A stretch of DNA of 64,000 nucleotides from Streptomyces sp. WM6386 (GCF_000972385.1 NZ_JXTE01000004.1:124001-188000); one strand, 5' to 3'. Shown: positions 55,036 to 63,216, counted from the first letter of the stretch. Numbers and translations: made by a program. The notes: generated from the sequence alone by a model not told the origin.

Positions 55036-55758
55036 TCAGGACGCGTCGTGGAAGACGAGCCCCAGTGCGTGCCGCCGGCCCGAGCGCACCGTGCTCACGC
55101 CGTGCCGCATCGCCCCGGCCGACCAGCCGCGCCGGGTGCGCACCGGCCGGTCCCGGGTGGTGAACACCAGACCGTGGCCCTGCCGCAGCACGGTGGCCGT
55201 GCCCCGTGACTGGGCCCTGGGCCGCTGCTCGACCATCAGGAACTCACCGCCCGTGTAGTCCGTGCCGTACGCGTCGAGCCCGACCACCACCTGGAGCGGG
55301 AAGACCAGTTCGCCGAACACGTCACGGTGCAGGGCGTTCCAGTCGCCCTCCCCGTAGCGCAGCAGGATCTGCGCCGCCCGGTCCTGCCCGGCTGTGTGAC
55401 ACCGCTCCAGCCACTCCTCCAAGGAGTCCGGCCACGGTGCCGGACGGCCGAGCCGGTCCGCCCAGTCGCGGGCGACGGTCAGCAGGCGCGGATAGAGCGC
55501 GGCCCGCAGGGCGGCCACCGGGGCGGGCAGGTCGTGGGTGAAGTACCGGTACTCGCCCGAACCGAAGCGATGCCGGGCCAGGTCGACGGTGGTGCGGAAC
55601 AGCTCCGGCTTCTCGTACAGCGCGGCCAGGTCGGAGCACTCGGCGGGCGTCAGCAACTGCTGGGTGGGTGCGCTGCCGTGCTCGTCCAGTGCGGCGGCCA
55701 GCGCGTCCCAGTCGGTCCGGGCGACGCGCCCGCGGGCCTGTGTGAGGGTGGGGGTCAT
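55036..55758 (-). CDS. AlkB-like/2OG-Fe(II) dioxygenase
   Basis: 240 residues. Double-stranded beta-helix with HRDVFGELVFPLQVVVGLD (His-x-Asp), TDYTGGEFLMVEQRPRAQSRGTATVL and the distal His in AMRHGVSTVRSGRRHALGLVFHD with Arg for 2-oxoglutarate. Unusually close to the DNA-repair methyltransferase ogt (14-bp gap, same strand), suggesting a role in repair of alkylated DNA or protein. ATG 55758 has GGAGG ~7 bp upstream. The substrate is an inference. Confidence 0.85.
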   Translation of the reverse strand: MTPTLTQARGRVARTDWDALAAALDEHGSAPTQQLLTPAECSDLAALYEKPELFRTTVDLARHRFGSGEYRYFTHDLPAPVAALRAALYPRLLTVARDWADRLGRPAPWPDSLEEWLERCHTAGQDRAAQILLRYGEGDWNALHRDVFGELVFPLQVVVGLDAYGTDYTGGEFLMVEQRPRAQSRGTATVLRQGHGLVFTTRDRPVRTRRGWSAGAMRHGVSTVRSGRRHALGLVFHDAS

Positions 55759-55772
55759 GGTGGTTCCTCCCG

Positions 55773-56264
55773 TCATCCGAGCATCGGCTGCAGCGCACCC
55801 TCGAGCGTGAGCAGCCGCACCTTGCGCTCCACGCCGCCCGCGTAGCCGCGCATCGAGCCGTCTGCGCCGATCACCCGGTGGCAGGGCCGCACGATCAGCA
55901 GGGGGTTGGCACCGAGCGCGGCGCCCACCGCCGGGGTGTCGGCCCGCGCCACACCGAGCTTTTGGGCGAGCGCGCCGTACGTGGTCGTGGTGCCGTACGG
56001 GACGCTGTCGAGCGCCTGCCACACCCGGTGCCGGAAGTCCGTGCCGTCGGCGGCGAGCCGCAGCTCGAAACGGGTGAGCCGGCCCGCGAAGTAGGCGGAC
56101 AGCTGTTCCTCGGCCTCGGCGAAGGCCGCATCGTCGCGCCGCCACTCGGGGCGGACGGCCGGCGCACCCCGCTGCCCCGGCATCGACAGCGAGGCGAGTC
56201 CCGACTCCCCGCCGACCAGGAGCAGTTCACCGAGCGGGCTCTGCATCGTCGTGTACGTCGTCAT
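55773..56264 (-). CDS. ogt: Methylated-DNA--protein-cysteine methyltransferase
   Basis: 163 residues. Active-site motif PCHRVIGADG with the acceptor Cys, preceded by the helix-turn-helix region FRHRVWQALDSVPYGTTTTYGALAQKLGVARADTPAVGAALGANPLLIV; N-terminal SPLGELLLVGGESGLASLSM. It removes O6-alkyl groups from guanine and is inactivated by the reaction. First gene of the pair with the dioxygenase. Its leader contains a (GGGAA)n repeat on the coding strand (see 56272-56320), and GGGAAC lies a few bases before ATG 56264. Confidence 0.95.
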   Translation of the reverse strand: MTTYTTMQSPLGELLLVGGESGLASLSMPGQRGAPAVRPEWRRDDAAFAEAEEQLSAYFAGRLTRFELRLAADGTDFRHRVWQALDSVPYGTTTTYGALAQKLGVARADTPAVGAALGANPLLIVRPCHRVIGADGSMRGYAGGVERKVRLLTLEGALQPMLG

Positions 56265-56271
56265 GGGTCCG

Positions 56272-56320
56272 TTCCCTTCCCTTCCCTTCCCTTCCCTTCC
56301 CTTCCCTTCCCTTCCCTTCC
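56272..56320 (-). repeat. Pentanucleotide tandem repeat in ogt leader
   Basis: About 9.8 perfect copies of TTCCC on the plus strand, read as GGGAA on the ogt coding strand, ending 8 bp before the ogt ATG. The copies are perfect, which suggests recent expansion or slippage. Confidence 0.9.
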
Positions 56321-56456
56321 GCTACGAGTCTGCTGCGCGGACTGGGAGGGTGCTGGCGGAAATCGGACAGGGTGCTCAAGCCTCGCGGTACCCCTGTGCA
56401 CTGGCTTTGAGCAGGGAGTATTTACGAGTAAGTACCTCAGCGGTACCGTGAAGGGC
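56321..56456 (+). promoter_or_regulatory. Upstream region of toxin-antitoxin operon
   Basis: Short gap between the repeat and the antitoxin gene. Contains a perfect repeat GTACC-TCAGC-GGTAC (56432-56446) just upstream of the antitoxin start, the expected place for autorepression by the antitoxin, and GAGTA direct repeats (56416-56430). Confidence 0.45.
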
Positions 56457-56702
56457 ATGCCAGCTCTCAACGTGGAGTTCAGTGACCGCGAGCTAGAGGA
56501 CCTGCGGCAGATCGCCAAGGAGCGCGGTACGTCGATGAAGGCCCTCGTACGGGAGGCGGCCGCGGCCGACATCGCACGGCATCGCGCGCTCCAGGAGGGT
56601 GCGGAGGCCTTCCGGCGGTTCTTCGCGGCCCATGCCGACGAGTTTGCCGCCGCGTTCCCCGACGACGAACCGGCGGTCAAGGGCGAGGGACGGGTCGTCT
56701 GA
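56457..56702 (+). CDS. Antitoxin (short, ribbon-helix-helix-like)
   Basis: 81 residues. MPALNVEFSDRELEDLRQIAKERGTSMKALVREAAAADIARHRALQEG fits a ribbon-helix-helix/CopG-like N-terminus followed by a helical acidic tail (FFAAHADEFAAAFPDDEP) that could wrap the toxin. Starts at ATG 56457 or GTG 56448. The next gene begins 3 bp after the stop and is Fic/Doc-like; small size and pairing are those of type II toxin-antitoxin loci. Confidence 0.75.
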   Translation: MPALNVEFSDRELEDLRQIAKERGTSMKALVREAAAADIARHRALQEGAEAFRRFFAAHADEFAAAFPDDEPAVKGEGRVV

Positions 56703-56705
56703 CCG

Positions 56706-57083
56706 ATGTCTCCCGTGGTCCACATCGACGTGCCCTGGCTGCTCCAGCGTCACGAAGAGGTCCTGCCCGACCAGCCCACGATCAACGACTTCTCCGCCTT
56801 GGTGGCAGCCGTCGCCCGCCACCGTGTCGACCCGCCCCGCCTCGGCGTGGACTCCGACCCGGCCTGGCGGGCCGCCGCCCTGCTGCACACCCTCGCCCTG
56901 CTCAAACCCCTGCCGTCGGCCAATGCCCGTTTCGCCTGTGCGACGGCGGTGGCCTACATGTTCGTCAGCGGCGTCGGCATCGACCCGCCCTACGGCGCCC
57001 TCGTCGACCTCGCCCGCGATCTGATATCCGGCAAGACCGATGTGTACGGCGCGGCCGACCGGCTGCGCTCCTGGCAGATATAG
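56706..57083 (+). CDS. Fic/Doc-family toxin with degenerate active site
   Basis: 125 residues. Doc-like start VHIDVPWLLQRHEEVLPDQPTINDFSALVAAVARHRVD and a helical core with AAALLHTLALLKPLPSANARFACATAVAYMFVSGVGI. The Fic active-site region reads K67-P-L-P-S-A-N-A-R75 instead of H-P-F-x-x-G-N-K/G-R: Asn and Arg stay, the catalytic His is Lys and the Gly is Ala. So AMP/phosphoryl transfer may be lost or altered. ATG 56706. Confidence 0.75.
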   Translation: MSPVVHIDVPWLLQRHEEVLPDQPTINDFSALVAAVARHRVDPPRLGVDSDPAWRAAALLHTLALLKPLPSANARFACATAVAYMFVSGVGIDPPYGALVDLARDLISGKTDVYGAADRLRSWQI

Positions 57084-57122
57084 GGCCTGACCGCCGACCG
57101 GCCGCCTTCGCCTCAGGCCGGG

Positions 57123-57179
57123 GCCGACCCCGTCCCGCCCTCGGGGCCGCCGACCGAGGGCGGGAGGATCGGGGTCGGC
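57123..57179 (+). terminator. Long imperfect hairpin after the toxin gene
   Basis: Arms GCCGACCCCGTCCCGCCCTC and CCGAGGGCGGGAGGATCGGG with small bulges, starting 40 bp after the toxin stop. Probable terminator of the toxin-antitoxin operon. Confidence 0.6.
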
Positions 57180-57605
57180 GGCCGTTTCGCGCAGGAGAGC
57201 CGCCGTCCCGCGCGTGGCCTTCGAGGGGCCGGTACCAGTGCACTACGGGGTGGTGCGCGCCGGGAGCGTGCGCGTCGCTCCGGCGCGTGCGCGTGTTTCA
57301 CACGGGGCGCCTGAAATGCCGTGGAGCACCACGGACGACCTGCGTGGCGACCGGTTCTGACTTTCCTTCAACGGTACGTATGTTGCTCAAGTGCCTTGTT
57401 GGTCATGACAGTGTTGTGCAAGGGTGAACTGCCCGTGCGGGGGGTAATGGCCGGGTCTTCTTTCGTCCGGTGGGGAACCCGGGCGGACGGGTCTGGTGAA
57501 TTCGTGCTCCTCGCGCCTCGCCAAAAAAAGGTATACACCAATCCCCGACTTTTTCGGCGAGCAGAACTTCTCAGAGTCACCTGCGCGTGGGAAGGAATCC
57601 GCTCA
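57180..57605 (+). promoter_or_regulatory. Intergenic region upstream of lectin paralog B
   Basis: About 425 bp without a gene. AT-rich segments at 57360-57420 and 57520-57570 (including AAAAAAAGGTATACACC and ACTTTTTC). GAAGGAA at 57591-57597 is the ribosome-binding site. The 19-bp palindrome found upstream of paralog A is not present here. Confidence 0.35.
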
Positions 57606-59207
57606 GTGCCAACCCCCCACCCCCCTCGCCCTCCTTACCCGCCGCCAGGCGGAGTTGCGGGCGAATCCGACGACGACCTCGCCTCCCTGCTCAGAGGTCG
57701 TCCGGACGGCGAGGCTGCCCAGGCCGCCGCGCTGTTGATGGCGCGGCACTGGCCGCCCGTCCACGAATACGCCGTCATCTGTCTCGCCTCCCGGTCGGAC
57801 GTCGCCTCCATGGTGACCGCGGCCTCCTTCCACCAGGTCATGGACCGGCTGGCACTCGGCGAGCAGGCCACCGCACTGCGCCCGAGGCTTCTGGTACGGG
57901 TGCGCGACACCGTTCGTGAGTGGTCGGCCGAGGACCGAATATCCGGTGTTCTGCCGGACCTCGGGAAACCGGCCGGCGGCCGCGGTATGCGGGCGGCGAA
58001 GTCCATGACGCCCGAAAACCGGAAACTCGCCGAGCGTTCTTTCCAGCTTCTGCCCGGACTCGCCCGCTGTCTGCTCTGGCACACCGAGGTCGAGGCCGAG
58101 CCGATTGCCGTCCCCGCCGGTCTCCTCGGCATGGATACCGACACCGCGTCGGCCGCTCTCGAACAGGCGCGGGAAAAATTCCGCGAGGGTTGTGTACATG
58201 CCCATCGGGAACTCGCGCCGACCAAGGATTGCCGGTTCTACAACCGTCTCCTCGACGTCCCGATACGCCGTGGCGGAGCCCTGCTGCCGGATGTGCAACA
58301 GCATCTGACCGAGTGCCGCTACTGCCGATTCGCCGCTGAGCAACTGAGCCATTTCGAGGGCGGCCTGGGCGTCCTGCTCGCCGAGGCGGTGCTCGGCTGG
58401 GGCGCCCGCCGCTACCTCGAGTCCCGTCCGGGACGTACCGATTCCGGCCCGCGCGGTCGTGGCGGTGCCCGGCACGGTGGTGGACGCCGTGGCCTCCTGT
58501 CCCGTATCCCGTCCCCCGGCCGCCGCCCCCCGGAGGGGCCGCGGCCCTCACGGGTACTGCTCACCGGGGCGGGCCTGGCCTCCGCCGGACTGCTCGCCGG
58601 CGTGCTGGCCGCGAACCTGTGGTCGGACGACGGCGGCGCCGAGCCGGCCGCATCCACCAGCGCCTCAGGGGGCCGCGCGTCGGCCTCGGGCGGCGTGTCC
58701 GCCTCCCCGCCGGGCACGGCCCAACTCCCCCTGATTCCACAGCAGTCCAGGCTGCGGAACGTGGCCGCTGACCTCTGCCTCGACATCCGGGGCGAGGTGA
58801 GGAAGGGAGCCGGCACCGAGCTGGAGACCTGTTCGGACGCGGAGAGCCAGAAGTGGACGTACGACGACGACGGACTGCTGCACAGCGCCGCGAACCCCGA
58901 CCTCTGCCTCGACTCGCATGTGGACGCCGGTGTGGTGATCCTCGGAACCTGCGCGGACGAGAAGACCAAGCGCGCGGACGACGTGCGCTACGACATCACC
59001 GTGCAGGGCGAGTTGCTCACCCGCTGGGACGAGCAGCTCGCCCTGACCTCCACCACCGGGGCGGCGGACGCCGACATCGTCGTCAAGGTGCGTGACGGTT
59101 CCGACGGGCAGCGCTGGGTGACCGACCCGGTGTCGCCGACCGCCGGTGCGCTCTCGGTCCCGGGCACCGGCACCCCGTCCGCCCGGGCGGTCGGGGGACC
59201 CGTCTAG
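57606..59207 (+). CDS. Membrane sigma-like/ZAS/ricin-lectin fusion, paralog B
   Basis: 533 residues. Same architecture as 41304-43124: sigma region 2-like (ARHWPPVHEYAVICLASRSDVASMVTAASFHQVM, ~46-79), region 4-like (FQLLPGLARCLLWHTEVEAEPIAVPAGLLGMDTDTASAALEQAREKFRE, ~146-194), zinc motif H233-L-T-E-C237-R-Y-C240, shared FEGGLGVLLAEAVLGWGARRYLESR, transmembrane helix ~317-339, Ser/Ala linker and ricin-type domain (~380-505, QKW and QRW). It lacks the Gly/Tyr tail. Start GTG 57606 has GAAGGAA 8 bp upstream. It overlaps the convergent dehydrogenase stop by a few bases. Function inferred as for paralog A. Confidence 0.8.
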   Translation: MPTPHPPRPPYPPPGGVAGESDDDLASLLRGRPDGEAAQAAALLMARHWPPVHEYAVICLASRSDVASMVTAASFHQVMDRLALGEQATALRPRLLVRVRDTVREWSAEDRISGVLPDLGKPAGGRGMRAAKSMTPENRKLAERSFQLLPGLARCLLWHTEVEAEPIAVPAGLLGMDTDTASAALEQAREKFREGCVHAHRELAPTKDCRFYNRLLDVPIRRGGALLPDVQQHLTECRYCRFAAEQLSHFEGGLGVLLAEAVLGWGARRYLESRPGRTDSGPRGRGGARHGGGRRGLLSRIPSPGRRPPEGPRPSRVLLTGAGLASAGLLAGVLAANLWSDDGGAEPAASTSASGGRASASGGVSASPPGTAQLPLIPQQSRLRNVAADLCLDIRGEVRKGAGTELETCSDAESQKWTYDDDGLLHSAANPDLCLDSHVDAGVVILGTCADEKTKRADDVRYDITVQGELLTRWDEQLALTSTTGAADADIVVKVRDGSDGQRWVTDPVSPTAGALSVPGTGTPSARAVGGPV

Positions 59208-60181
59208 TTCACGACGTCGCGGGGCGGGTCGCCCGCCAGATGGCCGGCCACGTTCTGGACGGCGGCCAGGGCGATCCGCACCAGCGTCTCCCGGGTGACA
59301 CCCCCGACGTGCGGGGACAGCACCACGCCCGGGGCCCGCAGCAACCGCAGGGCCGGCGTGGGCGGTTCGGGATCGAAGACGTCGATGCCCGCCCCGGCCA
59401 GGGCGCCCTTCTCCAGGGCGTCGGCGAGGGCGTCCTGGTCGATCAGGGCGCCCCGCGCCGTGTTGATCACGAACGCGGAGGGCTTCAGGAGCGCGAGCCG
59501 GCCGGCGTCGAGGAGATGGCGGGTCGCGTCGGTCAGGGGTGCGTGCAGGGAGACGTAGTCCGACGTGCGCAGCAGTTCGTCGAGGGGGACATGACGGGCG
59601 CCGCCCAGCTGTGCCTCGGTCTCCTCCGGCAGTCGGCCCCTCCCGGCGTAGACGACGTTCATGTCGAACGCGACCGCGCGCCGCGCGACTTCCCGCCCGA
59701 TCTGCCCCAGCCCCACGATGCCGAGCGTCTTCCCGGACAGTTCGGTCAGGGAGCGCTGGAGTCGGGGCAGCGCCCAGTCGGCCTCGACGAGCGCGGTGTG
59801 CGCCGGGACGAGCTGCTTGGCGAGCGCGAGCATGAGGGCGAAGGTCTGCTCGGCCACGTTCTGCGCCTCGGCGCCGCTGGAGCCGATGGTGCAGACGTCC
59901 ACCGCGCGGGCCCGCGCCGCCTCCACGTCGACATAGTCGAAGCCGTGGCTGGCGCACTGCACCAGCTCCAACGCGGGTGCGGCGGCGATGTGTTCGGCCG
60001 TCACGGGGGAGAGCGCCGTGATGATCACATGCGCAGCGCGCAGCGCCTGCGGGTTCTCGTCGGCCTTCTCCACGACGGTCACGATCGCCTCGCCCGGGAA
60101 GAGCGTGGCGAGCCCCGCCCCGGAGGTGCGGCCGCCCACATGGGGCGCGACGACGGCGAGCACGTTCTTCGGGGTCGTCAT
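59204..60181 (-). CDS. D-2-hydroxyacid dehydrogenase
   Basis: 325 residues. NAD-binding GIVGLGQIGREVARRAVAF; catalytic Arg in NTARGALID, Glu in GIDVFDPEPPTP and His in LSPHVGGVT. Reduces 2-oxoacids to D-2-hydroxyacids or the reverse; substrate unknown. ATG 60181 overlaps the stop of the lactate-monooxygenase-like gene by ATGA, so they are translated together: the pair could interconvert a 2-hydroxyacid and a 2-oxoacid. Confidence 0.9.
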   Translation of the reverse strand: MTTPKNVLAVVAPHVGGRTSGAGLATLFPGEAIVTVVEKADENPQALRAAHVIITALSPVTAEHIAAAPALELVQCASHGFDYVDVEAARARAVDVCTIGSSGAEAQNVAEQTFALMLALAKQLVPAHTALVEADWALPRLQRSLTELSGKTLGIVGLGQIGREVARRAVAFDMNVVYAGRGRLPEETEAQLGGARHVPLDELLRTSDYVSLHAPLTDATRHLLDAGRLALLKPSAFVINTARGALIDQDALADALEKGALAGAGIDVFDPEPPTPALRLLRAPGVVLSPHVGGVTRETLVRIALAAVQNVAGHLAGDPPRDVVN

Positions 60182-61347
60182 ACGGGGTCCTCGATCAGGT
60201 CGGCGGGGCCCACGGTGGTGGGGGAGGCGTGCCCGGACAGGGCGAGCGTGAAGTCCAGCTCGGCGAGCAGACAGCGGATCACGTGCTCCACGCCGGGCTG
60301 TCCGTCCAGACCGAGGCCGTACACGTACGGCCGCCCGACGAGCACCGCCTCCGCCCCCAGCGCGAGCGCCTTGAAGACGTCGTCGCCGGTGCGGATCCCG
60401 CTGTCGAAGAGGACCGTCAGCCGGTCCCCGACCGCCTCCGCGACCCGTGGCAGCGCATCGGCCGCCGCCACGGAACCGGCCACCTGCCGGCCGCCGTGAT
60501 TGGACACCACCACCCCGTCCATCCCGGCGTCCGCGGCCGCCCGTGCGTCGTCCGGGTGCAGGATGCCCTTGAGGACGATCGGCCCGTCCCAGTTCTCCCT
60601 CAGGAACGCCAGATCCGGCCAGGTCTTGCCGGGGTCCGCGAACATGCCGACGAAGTGCATCACGGCCGCGTTCGGGTCCTCTGCCACCGGCTTGGCCAGG
60701 CCCGCCTGGAACGCCGGGTCGGAGAAGTAGTTGGCGGTGCCCACCCCGTGCAGGAACGGCAGATAGGCCTGGTCGAGGTCGTGCGGCCGCCAGGCCAGCA
60801 GCGGGGTGTCCAGCGTGACGACGAGCGCGGTGAACCCGGCCGCCCTGGCCCGCTCGAGGAAGCTCAGGGCCACCTGGGGGTCCTTCGGCCAGTACAGCTG
60901 GAACCAGCGCTCGGCGTCCCCCATCGCCTCCGCGACCTGCTCCATCGGGGTGCTGGACGCCGAGGACAGGATGTACGGCACGCCCTGCGCCGCGGCGGCC
61001 CGGGCGGCGGCGGACTCGGCGCCCGGGTGCATGATCGACAGCACGCCGACCGGTGCCAGGGCCAGCGGGGCGGGCAGGGCGCGGCCCAGCACCTCGACCG
61101 ACAGATCCCGTTCGTGCACGTCCCGCAGCATCCGCGGCACGATCCGGCGCCGCTGGAGCGCGGCCCGGTTGGCCCGGGCGGTACTCCCGTCACCGGCGCT
61201 GCCCGCCACGTATCCGACCGGGCCGGGGCCGAGGCGCTGCTCGGTGAGCTCCTCCAGCCGGGTCAGATCGGTGGGCAGTCGCGGTACGGCGCCCGACATG
61301 CCGTTCAGATAGATCTCGTACTGGAAGTCCGCCCAGTGCTTCGCCAT
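60178..61347 (-). CDS. FMN-dependent alpha-hydroxyacid oxidase (lactate 2-monooxygenase-like)
   Basis: 389 residues. FMN TIM barrel with LALAPVGVLSIMHPGAE, YWPKDPQVAL, LDTPLLAWR, the Lys of IVLKGILHPDDA, catalytic His in VVSNHGGRQ and FDSGIRTGDDVFKALALGAEAVLVGRPYVYG. The N-terminus FQYEIYLNGMSG and the LPF/ANYF insert point to the lactate 2-monooxygenase subgroup, which converts L-lactate to acetate and CO2. Operon with the preceding gene. Confidence 0.9.
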   Translation of the reverse strand: MAKHWADFQYEIYLNGMSGAVPRLPTDLTRLEELTEQRLGPGPVGYVAGSAGDGSTARANRAALQRRRIVPRMLRDVHERDLSVEVLGRALPAPLALAPVGVLSIMHPGAESAAARAAAAQGVPYILSSASSTPMEQVAEAMGDAERWFQLYWPKDPQVALSFLERARAAGFTALVVTLDTPLLAWRPHDLDQAYLPFLHGVGTANYFSDPAFQAGLAKPVAEDPNAAVMHFVGMFADPGKTWPDLAFLRENWDGPIVLKGILHPDDARAAADAGMDGVVVSNHGGRQVAGSVAAADALPRVAEAVGDRLTVLFDSGIRTGDDVFKALALGAEAVLVGRPYVYGLGLDGQPGVEHVIRCLLAELDFTLALSGHASPTTVGPADLIEDPV

Positions 61348-61428
61348 CCGTACGTCCCGCCTCTCGTCGCTGAGAACGCGTTGCGCTCCGACGATACTGG
61401 CGAGTAAACGCCGGTCAGAACACCGGGG

Positions 61429-63012
61429 TCAGCCGCCGTTGGTCACCGCCACGGGCTCCGGTTCGCCGGACTCCGCGCCCGGTCCCGTGATCGGCGGCAC
61501 CGGCACGTCGACGGTACGGGCCAGCCGCGCGCCCTCGGGCCCGTACACCGCCCGGGGCTCGGGGAAGAACCGCAGCAGCGACAGGAACAGCACCGCGGCC
61601 ACGACCAGGGACAGCGGCAGACTGATGTCGACGCCGCCCGCGAGCTCGCCCAGCGGACCGACGAACTGGCCCGGGATGTTGGTGAACAGCACACCGATCA
61701 CCGCCGACACCCACCAGGCGGTCATTCCGCGCCAGTTCCAGCCGTGCGAGAACCAGTAGCGGCCGCCGCGCTGACGGCGGTTGAAGACCTGGAGGGCGTC
61801 GGGGTCGTACCAGCCGCGGCGGGTCCAGAAGCCCAGCATCATCACGACCATCCACGGCGTGGTGCAGGTGATGATCATGGTGGCGAAGGTCGAGATCGAC
61901 TGCACGAGGTTCAGGCCGAACCGGCCGACGAAGATGAACGCGATCGACAGCACGCCGACGAAGAGCGTCGCCTGCACGCGGCTCAGCCGGGGGAACACGG
62001 ACGAGAAGTCCAGGCCGGTCCCGTACAGCGCGGTCGTGCCCGTCGACATGCCGCCGATCAGCGCGATCAGACACACCGGCAGGAAGAACCAGCCCGGCGA
62101 GATCGCCAGCAGGCCGCCCACGAAGTCGGGGGCCGCGGGGTCGACGTAGTCCGGCGCCTTCGCCGCGATGATGCTGGCGGTCGACAGGCCGAAGAGGAAC
62201 GGCAGCAGCGTGGCGATCTGCGACAGGAAGGCGGCGCCGATCACCTTGCGGCGCGGGGTGCTCGCCGGGATGTAGCGCGACCAGTCGCCGAGGAACGCGC
62301 CGAACGACACGGGGTTCGACAGCACGATCAGCGCCGCGCCGATGAAGGACGGCCAGAACAGCGACTGCGTGGCCGCGTCCGCCGAGTCCGTGAAGACGCC
62401 CGCGTACGACGGGTCGAAGTCGCCGGCGAACGCGATCGCGCCGAGCAGGAACAGCAGGCTCGCCGCGGCCACCGCGACCTTGTTGACGAACAGCATGAAC
62501 CGGAAGCCGTACACGCACACCGCGAGGACCAGACAGGCGAACAGCGCGTACGCCACGACGTACGACAGGTCGCCGCGCGGCAGGCCGAACAGCCGGTGGG
62601 CGCCGCCGACCAGGGCGTCCCCGGAGCTCCACACCGAGATGGAGAAGAACGCGATCGCGGTCAGCAGCGACAGGAACGAGCCGATCACACGGCCGTGCAC
62701 ACCGAGGTGCGCGGAGGAGGACACGGCGTTGTTGGTGCCGTTGACCGGACCGAACACCGCCATCGGGCACAGGATCAGCGCACCCGCCACGACTCCGAGG
62801 AGCGTGGCCGCCAGGCCCTGCCAGAAGGAGAGGCCGAACAGGATCGGGAAAGCGCCCAGCACACAGGTGGAGAACGTGTTGGCGCCGCCGAAGGCGAGCC
62901 GGAACAGGTCCAGCGGGGTCGCGGTGCGCTCGGCGTCGGGAATGCGGTCGACGCCGTGGGTCTCGACCTCGGTCAGGGACGGCGCGGGGGAGGTGTCGGG
63001 CTGCGGGGACAA
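61429..63012 (-). CDS. NCS1-family purine/cytosine permease
   Basis: 527 residues, ~12 transmembrane helices. Family motifs: FRLAFGGANTFSTCVLGAFPILFGLSFWQGLAATLLGVVAGALILCPMAVFGPVNGTNNAVSSSAHLGVHGRVIG and FGAFLGDWSRYIPAST. Imports cytosine or related nucleobase/hydantoin by symport. Start chosen at TTG 63012 (GGAG 5 bp upstream), which begins LSPQPDTSPAPSLTEVETHGVDRIP; an upstream ATG at 63186 adds 58 low-complexity residues. Confidence 0.88.
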   Translation of the reverse strand: MSPQPDTSPAPSLTEVETHGVDRIPDAERTATPLDLFRLAFGGANTFSTCVLGAFPILFGLSFWQGLAATLLGVVAGALILCPMAVFGPVNGTNNAVSSSAHLGVHGRVIGSFLSLLTAIAFFSISVWSSGDALVGGAHRLFGLPRGDLSYVVAYALFACLVLAVCVYGFRFMLFVNKVAVAAASLLFLLGAIAFAGDFDPSYAGVFTDSADAATQSLFWPSFIGAALIVLSNPVSFGAFLGDWSRYIPASTPRRKVIGAAFLSQIATLLPFLFGLSTASIIAAKAPDYVDPAAPDFVGGLLAISPGWFFLPVCLIALIGGMSTGTTALYGTGLDFSSVFPRLSRVQATLFVGVLSIAFIFVGRFGLNLVQSISTFATMIITCTTPWMVVMMLGFWTRRGWYDPDALQVFNRRQRGGRYWFSHGWNWRGMTAWWVSAVIGVLFTNIPGQFVGPLGELAGGVDISLPLSLVVAAVLFLSLLRFFPEPRAVYGPEGARLARTVDVPVPPITGPGAESGEPEPVAVTNGG

Positions 63013-63216
63013 GGGGGCTCCAGCGAGGGGACCGGCGGTGGAGCGCGTCGTGACGCGGAAGGGGCGGGGTGAGGGACGGCCGCTCGCCTTGGCGGGGGTG
63101 TGCGGCGCGAGGGGATGCCGTCCTCTCGGGGGTCTGCCGACGGTAAGGCCGGGGTCAACAGCCACACCAGAGGACGGTTCATCCATCTTTTGTGTCGCGG
63201 CTGTACGAAACCTCCA
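63013..63216 (-). promoter_or_regulatory. Leader region of the NCS1 permease gene
   Basis: About 200 bp between the permease start and the next gene upstream. Contains an inverted repeat CCGTCCTCT (63118-63126) / AGAGGACGG (63169-63177), 9-bp arms 42 bp apart, able to form a stem in the permease mRNA leader. No known riboswitch consensus was recognised. Confidence 0.35.

Noticed and set aside
56251..56451. Frame with PFPSLPFPS repeats
   Set aside because: Translation of the TTCCC tandem repeat, not a protein; the repeat itself is reported.
63013..63216. TPP or other known riboswitch upstream of the NCS1 permease
   Set aside because: Conserved TPP elements such as CTGAGA are absent and no other known consensus was found.
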